DNA of 11,818 nucleotides from Bacillota bacterium (lineage in GTDB: Bacteria; Bacillota; Clostridia; Oscillospirales; Oscillospiraceae): contig JAGFXS010000036.1 in assembly GCA_017861415.1 (NCBI GenBank), positions 1 through 11,818 on the forward strand, read 5' to 3'. Under the pieces are notes generated by a model that saw nothing but the letters and a program-made list of their open reading frames with translations, was not told where the DNA came from and did not search any database. Position numbers and translations under genes: made by a program. Positions 8,062 to 11,818 of the stretch are shown here, one piece after another; the stretch's first letter is position 1, and each line of letters opens with the position of its first letter.

Positions 8062-8853
8062 TTAAGGGTTGGATGTGCCGAAAAGTTCTGGCAGAAGGTC
8101 ATCCACGCGATGGTAGAAAAGGAGGAAACGTCGAATACCAGCCTGTTCAGCCAGGGCAATTTTTTTTCGGATGCTTCCTACATCGTCAAAAAGGACGAAG
8201 TGGGCACCGTTATCCCGGTTCATATAAGTAAAGTAGTGGGCGCATAGTTCATGAGAAAAGAAAATAGAGGGGGAGATAGCCTTGATTTTTTGCTGCAGCT
8301 CCTCCCGGCTAAGGGGTCTGCCGGATCCTCTGGAGGCGGGGAGAAAGAAATCTTCGGCAGAGCGGTCGATACACAGCGTGACCCGTTGGGCGCCGTAGCG
8401 ATCCGCAGCCGCGGAGAGCCGCTGGTGCAGGGAGCCACCCGAAATGGCGGAGGAAACCAGAATGCGGGCGTTATCGGAGTAATTACTGTAGGCCTCGGAT
8501 AAGTAAAAGGACCAGCCCCGGCGCGTTATCTGTTCGCTGAGGATGGAGATGATTTTCGATAGAGCGGGGGAGGGCGCGGATTCCGGGTCGAAGAGGATGC
8601 CGGTAAATCCTCGGGCCTGACATTCCCGGATTACCTCCCGGCAGAAAACTGTGACGTCGCCCTGTCCGTCAAAATTGTCCTCACCGATCATCATTAGGCC
8701 ACCTTTGGGCATGGCCGGGAACTGGGCCCGATAAAGGTGGGGGCCGTTTCCAATGCGATAAGCCATATGCGCAAGGGGCAGACGATACGAACTCGCTGCC
8801 TGAATATGATTGGGCGGTGTCACGAGAATGAACTGGGAGGTGGATTGATTCAT
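8062..8853 (-). CDS. Unknown protein with degenerate GH18-like barrel signature
   Basis: The 263-residue product has no signal peptide or membrane segment and is probably cytosolic. I do not recognise an established family name. Two regions suggest a glycoside hydrolase 18-type TIM barrel. GFTGILFDPE (82-91) aligns with the strand that normally carries DxxDxDxE, with only the last Asp (D89) and the catalytic-position Glu (E91) kept. Near the C terminus, FVLFDDVGSIRKKIALAEQAG followed by IRRFLLFY resembles the final GH18 segment, where a tyrosine/aspartate strand, a 'Si..K' helix and a Gxxxxxx(W/Y) strand follow. The known GH18 relatives in spore-formers include spore-cortex and germination proteins, but no LysM domain is present here. 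The start is firm: AAGGGGGAA (8867-8859) lies five bases before the ATG. The gene is monocistronic, divergent from yqeG and closed by a strong terminator. The fold assignment is inference. Confidence 0.6.
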   Translation of the reverse strand: MNQSTSQFILVTPPNHIQAASSYRLPLAHMAYRIGNGPHLYRAQFPAMPKGGLMMIGEDNFDGQGDVTVFCREVIRECQARGFTGILFDPESAPSPALSKIISILSEQITRRGWSFYLSEAYSNYSDNARILVSSAISGGSLHQRLSAAADRYGAQRVTLCIDRSAEDFFLPASRGSGRPLSREELQQKIKAISPSIFFSHELCAHYFTYMNRDNGAHFVLFDDVGSIRKKIALAEQAGIRRFLLFYHRVDDLLPELFGTSNP

Positions 8854-8865
8854 AACGGTTCCCCC

Positions 8866-8894
8866 TTGTCTGCAAATGGGTTTCCATGTATAAT
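8866..8894 (+). promoter_or_regulatory. Predicted promoter of yqeG
   Basis: TTGTCT (8866-8871), a 17-base spacer and a perfect TATAAT (8889-8894). The start would be near 8901, giving a leader of about 40 bases. The -35 overlaps the ribosome site of the divergent minus-strand gene (8859-8867), so transcription of the two genes may interfere. Confidence 0.7.
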
Positions 8895-8942
8895 ACTCTG
8901 AAAAGCTTATGCCCCGGGCATGGAAAGTAGAAGGTGTTTACG

Positions 8943-9455
8943 TTGACTTTTTCGTTGATTCCCCGAGAGTGGTACGGAAGTGTGTTGGAGTTAGATGGAA
9001 ACGCATTGAAGGCGCGGGGGATCACCCTGCTCCTTTTGGATCTGGACAATACCATATCTCCCTATCGTATTCATGAACCAGCCAAAGCCCTGTGTGATTT
9101 TGTGGCGGAGCTGCGAGCAGCGGGGGTGGAGCCCTTTATTCTCTCCAACAGCCGGAAGCCTACGCGGGTGCAAGCCTTCGCAGAAAAGCTTGGGGTGCCC
9201 TATTTGCGCCGGGCGGGGAAGCCCCGTAGGGGTGGGTTTGAGCGAGCGCTGGAGATCATGGGACGTCGGCCGGAGGAGGCCGCCATGGCTGGCGATCAGA
9301 TATTCACAGATATCATGGGGGCCAACCGTGCGGGGATTTTTTCCATCCTTGTCCGGCCCATGCAGATGGATACAATATTCCGCCTTCTACGCTATGGATT
9401 GGAGACGCCCTTCCGCCGCCGCGCGGGGGCTGGCACCTTCGGGAAGCGGAGTTAA
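8943..9455 (+). CDS. yqeG: YqeG-family HAD-IIIA phosphatase
   Basis: A small cytosolic HAD-superfamily hydrolase of the YqeG type, a conserved Firmicutes family predicted to be a phosphatase of uncertain physiological substrate. Counting from the chosen start, motif I is LLDLDNT (31-37, with nucleophile D33 and acid/base D35), motif II is the serine of ILSNS (67-71), motif III is the lysine of GKPRRGG (K93) and motif IV is GDQIFTD (117-123). All catalytic positions are intact. I prefer the TTG at 8943 (170 residues, MTFSLIPREWYGS): AGAAGG (8929-8934) is 8 bases upstream of it but overlaps the in-frame GTG at 8934 (173 residues). No clear intrinsic terminator follows, so some readthrough into efp is possible, although efp has its own promoter. 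Confidence 0.9.
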   Translation: MTFSLIPREWYGSVLELDGNALKARGITLLLLDLDNTISPYRIHEPAKALCDFVAELRAAGVEPFILSNSRKPTRVQAFAEKLGVPYLRRAGKPRRGGFERALEIMGRRPEEAAMAGDQIFTDIMGANRAGIFSILVRPMQMDTIFRLLRYGLETPFRRRAGAGTFGKRS

Positions 9456-9530
9456 TGCAGAATTTAATGGTTCCAAACCCAAATTCATTGAAAAACCCGG
9501 GGGTTCCGAGGAATTTCCCATGCATTTTGC

Positions 9531-9559
9531 TTGCAAAAAAGAAAAGTGTATTGTAAAAT
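9531..9559 (+). promoter_or_regulatory. Predicted promoter of efp
   Basis: TTGCAA (9531-9536), 17 bases, then TAAAAT (9554-9559). The start would lie near 9566, about 60 bases before the ATG. The rest of the 170-base yqeG-efp gap holds only weak inverted repeats. Confidence 0.65.
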
Positions 9560-9625
9560 AGTCTAGCTTCATGTACGCATACTATCGATACGACAGACCA
9601 AATATATGTTTGGAGGATAAATATT

Positions 9626-10189
9626 ATGATTTCTGCCAGCGATTTTCGCAATGGTGTGACATTTGAGATGGACGGACAGGTGATGCAGGTTGTTGAATTC
9701 CAGCATGTGAAGCCTGGCAAGGGCGCAGCCTTTGTTCGTACCAAGATTAGGAATGTCATCTCCGGCGCCGTGGTCGAGACCTCCTTTAACCCCACCGCAA
9801 AGTTTGAAAACGCTTTCGTGGAGAAGAAGGATATGGAATATAGCTACAACGACGGTGACCTGTACTACTTCATGGATGGCGAAAGTTATGAGTTGGTGCC
9901 CATTAACGCCAATGTCCTTGGGGATTCTTTCCGCTTTGTGAAGGACGGCATGTCCTGTAAGGTTATGAGCTATAAGGGCAAGGTATTTGGCGTGGAACCC
10001 CCTACCTTTGTGGAGTTAGAAATCACCCAGACCGATCCCGGTTTTAAGGGTGACACTGCTACCAACGTGACTAAGCCTGCAATCCTGGAAACTGGCGCAG
10101 AAATCAAAGTTCCTCTTTTCATCAGCACCGGCGATAGAATCCGGGTAGACACCCGTACCGGGGAGTACCTAGAGCGCGCCAAGGGCTGA
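9626..10189 (+). CDS. efp: Translation elongation factor P
   Basis: EF-P binds the ribosome between the P and E sites and relieves stalling at consecutive prolines. The 187-residue length is standard and the three-barrel pattern is complete. The tip loop [12 protein letters not shown] carries the lysine at residue 32, the position that is 5-aminopentanolylated in Bacillus subtilis and beta-lysylated (K34) in E. coli. The C-terminal family signature region [20 protein letters not shown] ends in the OB domain. TGGAGGA (9611-9617) gives a strong ribosome site. No EF-P modification gene is nearby, so the modification cannot be predicted. In many Clostridia efp is followed by a CD1247-family gene, as here. 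Confidence 0.97.
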   Translation: MISASDFRNGVTFEMDGQVMQVVEFQHVKPGKGAAFVRTKIRNVISGAVVETSFNPTAKFENAFVEKKDMEYSYNDGDLYYFMDGESYELVPINANVLGDSFRFVKDGMSCKVMSYKGKVFGVEPPTFVELEITQTDPGFKGDTATNVTKPAILETGAEIKVPLFISTGDRIRVDTRTGEYLERAKG

Positions 10190-10215
10190 ACTGTCGAACA
10201 GAAAGGACGATTCGA

Positions 10216-10624
10216 ATGACAATTAATGAGAAAGTAGCCTATCTGAAGGGTTTAGCCGACGGGCTGGAACTAGACAAGGAGCCCACCAAGGAAGGCAAGC
10301 TCCTGAAGGTAATCATTGAGGTGCTGGAAGAGATCGGGTTTGCCCTAGAAGAGCTGGAGGAGACCGATCAACTGCTCAGCGAGGGCCTCGACGCTGTGTC
10401 CGAGGATCTGGAGGATGTGGAAGCTACTGCCCCACCTGTGATGAGACATATTCCCTGGACCTGGTCGATGACGATGAGGACGACGAAGACGAGGATCAGG
10501 AAAACTGATGTGCTCCCTGTTTGGCCCCATTGCATGCAATTGAGTCAGACGATGTGTTGTAGTGCGGATGCTCTGTGAGAAGGCGTCCCTTACCGTGGAG
10601 TGCATATATCGAGGAGAGAGATGA
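10216..10624 (+). pseudogene. CD1247-family protein gene, 3' half broken by frameshifts
   Basis: The N terminus, starting MTINEKVAYLKGLADGLELD and continuing KEGKLLKVIIEVLEEI, matches the CD1247 N-terminal domain, a small clostridial protein of unknown function found next to efp. A ribosome site AAAGGA (10202-10207) lies 8 bases before the ATG. The frame is good for about 71 codons. From the C-run at 10430-10433 the coding signal moves to another frame (from 10431), giving TCDETYSLDLV and an acidic run DDDEDDEDEDQEN before a stop at 10506-10508; one missing C would join the two. After that, pieces expected of the family's cysteine-bearing tail sit in different frames: LMC near 10505-10513, IESDDVL near 10540-10560, and CEKASLTVEC at 10574-10603, ending at TGA 10622-10624. 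As written the ATG frame runs on to 10578 with a non-homologous tail. This is either a decaying gene or local sequence error. Confidence 0.7.
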
Positions 10625-10662
10625 CGAAGAACGAGCCGCCAATTGGCGGCTCGTTCTTCGTC
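10623..10662. terminator. Long perfect hairpin between convergent genes
   Basis: An 18-base-pair perfect stem (10623-10640 with 10645-10662) closes on AATT, and can be extended by AGA/TCT across one bulged base (10619-10621 with 10663-10665). It sits exactly at the end of the CD1247-family gene and abuts the TAA of metA (10667-10665). Neither side has a real T-tract, so it may work as a weak bidirectional terminator or as an mRNA 3'-end stabiliser. Confidence 0.7.
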
Positions 10663-10664
10663 TC

Positions 10665-11630
10665 TTATGCGTCCGGAGAATTGGTCCGGTCGGGTTCATC
10701 TGTGGAATGATCCTTACTCAGTTCCGTCAGGTCATAGGGGGTCGTCTGATAGACATAATAATTTAACCAATTGCTATAGAGCAGCTGCCCTGCAGAACGC
10801 CAGCGGACAATGGGCTTTGTCTGGGGGTCGTCGTTCTGGAAATAGTTTTTAGGCACTTGAATGGGTATTCCCTTGTCCAGATCCCGGCGGTACTCCAAGG
10901 CTAAAGTTTCAGGGTCATACTCGGGATGGCCAAAAATGAAGAACCTTCGGTTGTCCCTGGACTTAACGGCAAATACGCCTGCCCCAGGAGCGATGGAGAG
11001 GAGCTCCAACGCGGGGACCGCCTGGACATCTTCCTCTTTCACTTCGGTATAGCGCGAGTGGGGAGCGAAGAAAGTGTCATCAAAGCCGCGGAACAGGGGA
11101 GAGGAGGGCTTTAAGACATCATGCTCAAAAACACCAAAGACCTTCTCGGAAAGAGAATACTTCGGAACATTATAATGGTAATACAGGGCAGCCTGAGCGC
11201 CCCAGCAGATATGCAGGGTGGAGTGGACATGGGTCTTGGACCACTCCATGATTTCACAAAGTTCCTCCCAGTAGTCCACCTGATGAAAGTCCAGGTTCTC
11301 CACGGGGGCACCGGTGATAATCATGCCATCGTAGCTGTTGTGCTTGATTTTCTCAAAAGTTGTGTAGAAGGAATCCAGATGGGAGACATCGGTATAATGG
11401 CCTACATAGCTGGCGGTTTGAAGGAGCTCTAGGTGGATTTGCAAGGGGGTGTTGGAGAGTTTTCGAAGAAGTTGGGTCTCGGTAACGATTTTAGTAGGCA
11501 TTAAATTCAGAATTAATAGATTTAACGGGCGGATATCCTGGTGGAGGGCCCGGTATTCCGTCATGACAAAGATGTTCTCGCTCTCCAAGGTGGATCTCGC
11601 AGGCAAGGAGTCAGGGATCCGAATGGGCAT
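10665..11630 (-). CDS. metA: Homoserine O-acyltransferase MetA, predicted acetyl-CoA type
   Basis: MetA activates homoserine by acylating its hydroxyl, the first committed step of methionine synthesis. The 321-residue protein has the class-I glutamine amidotransferase-like fold. The nucleophile is C142 in CWGAQA, the catalytic histidine is H235 in GHPEYD and the glutamate is E237. Position 111, in GAPVE, is glutamate; in characterised MetA proteins Glu at 111 goes with acetyl-CoA and Gly with succinyl-CoA, so I predict O-acetylhomoserine as product. GAGG lies 8 bases before the ATG at 11630. A second ATG five bases further upstream (11635) is out of frame. No other methionine gene and no SAM riboswitch is visible upstream. 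The last ten or so residues ([11 protein letters not shown]) look like a non-conserved tail. Confidence 0.95.
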   Translation of the reverse strand: MPIRIPDSLPARSTLESENIFVMTEYRALHQDIRPLNLLILNLMPTKIVTETQLLRKLSNTPLQIHLELLQTASYVGHYTDVSHLDSFYTTFEKIKHNSYDGMIITGAPVENLDFHQVDYWEELCEIMEWSKTHVHSTLHICWGAQAALYYHYNVPKYSLSEKVFGVFEHDVLKPSSPLFRGFDDTFFAPHSRYTEVKEEDVQAVPALELLSIAPGAGVFAVKSRDNRRFFIFGHPEYDPETLALEYRRDLDKGIPIQVPKNYFQNDDPQTKPIVRWRSAGQLLYSNWLNYYVYQTTPYDLTELSKDHSTDEPDRTNSPDA

Positions 11631-11687
11631 GGCATTTACCTCGCTTTACGTTGTGTATAATGGGTGAGATGGTTTCTGTTAGACAAA

Positions 11688-11716
11688 ATTATAGAATAGA
11701 AAAAAGAAAATGTAAA
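11688..11716 (-). promoter_or_regulatory. Predicted promoter of metA
   Basis: On the minus strand TTTACA (11716-11711), 17 bases, then a perfect TATAAT (11693-11688). The start near 11681 would leave only about 50 bases of leader, too short for an S-box or T-box. Control would have to act at initiation or elsewhere. Confidence 0.7.
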
Positions 11717-11732
11717 GTATGGAAAAAAGGTA

Positions 11733-11761
11733 TTGACATAGGGGGAAGAAGGTGGTATTCT
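11733..11761 (+). promoter_or_regulatory. Strong predicted promoter firing out of the window
   Basis: A consensus TTGACA (11733-11738), a 17-base spacer, and TATTCT (11756-11761) with the extended element TGG in front (11753-11755). It is back to back with the metA promoter; the two -35 boxes are 16 bases apart. Transcription would start near 11768 and run past the right edge. Confidence 0.7.
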
Positions 11762-11767
11762 ACTAAA

Positions 11768-11818
11768 GCTGTCGCTGACGGGGAAACCTGAGGCGGGGCA
11801 CTGCAAGGGACGAACGAT
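11768..11818 (+). other. Start of an unidentified leader or RNA gene at the window edge
   Basis: The 51 bases after the predicted start site are G-rich (GACGGGGAAACC, GGCGGGGC, AAGGGACGAACG) and unlike the AT-rich gap before them. No ribosome site followed by a start codon is visible. The abrupt composition change behind a strong promoter suggests a structured leader or small RNA, but I cannot match it to a known class from this fragment. Confidence 0.3.

Noticed and set aside
8251-8502. Plus-strand open frame antisense to the GH18-like gene.
   Set aside because: The minus-strand frame has a strong ribosome site, a terminator and protein-like content; the plus-strand peptide is low in pattern.
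8934-8942. GTG start for yqeG at 8934.
   Set aside because: The AGAAGG ribosome site overlaps this codon; TTG at 8943 has normal spacing. It remains possible.
10430-10433. Programmed ribosomal frameshift in the CD1247-family gene.
   Set aside because: There is no classic slippery heptamer or downstream stimulator, and several further frame changes follow, which a single programmed shift would not explain.
11631-11687. SAM riboswitch or T-box upstream of metA.
   Set aside because: The promoter lies only about 50 bases from the expected leader end, and no S-box or T-box core is present.

Overview
The window looks like chromosomal DNA of a low-to-moderate GC Gram-positive anaerobe in class Clostridia, probably Oscillospiraceae-like. 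That is an inference. It rests on protein style (a Gram-positive type lipoprotein, a YqeG-type phosphatase, and a CD1247-family gene directly after efp, an order I know from Clostridia), on strong AGGAGG-like ribosome sites and on sigma-A-type promoters. No rRNA, tRNA, CRISPR array, insertion sequence or phage structural gene was recognised.

Layout. Positions 1-2156 (minus) hold the first 718 codons of secA, the ATPase motor of protein export; its 3' end lies outside the window. Divergent from it, rlmD (2382-3737, plus) encodes a 4Fe-4S 23S rRNA m5U methyltransferase. An AT-rich gap (3738-4265) follows, with a probable terminator, a short unidentified coding-like stretch and a promoter. Next comes a two-gene unit, 4266-7832: a solute-binding lipoprotein and, 12 bases later, a membrane-bound dCache-HAMP-PAS-GGDEF diguanylate cyclase. 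No ABC permease or ATPase accompanies the binding protein, so I infer that the pair is an extracellular nutrient sensor feeding c-di-GMP synthesis.

A strong hairpin at 7993-8027 ends the next minus-strand gene (8062-8853), a protein of unknown function with a degenerate GH18-like barrel signature. Divergent from it are yqeG (8943-9455) and efp (9626-10189), then a CD1247-family gene (from 10216) whose 3' half is broken by several frame changes. A long perfect hairpin (10623-10662) separates it from the convergent metA (10665-11630, minus). Glu111 in this MetA predicts acetyl-CoA rather than succinyl-CoA use. The right edge carries back-to-back promoters: one for metA, and one very good promoter firing out of the window into an unidentified leader.

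How it fits together. Most of the window is housekeeping (export, rRNA modification, EF-P, methionine synthesis). The accessory-looking part is the binding protein/cyclase cassette, with non-coding DNA holding possible gene relics on each side. The items most worth a second look are that cassette, the degenerate GH18-like protein, the shredded CD1247-family gene and the unidentified leader at the right edge.
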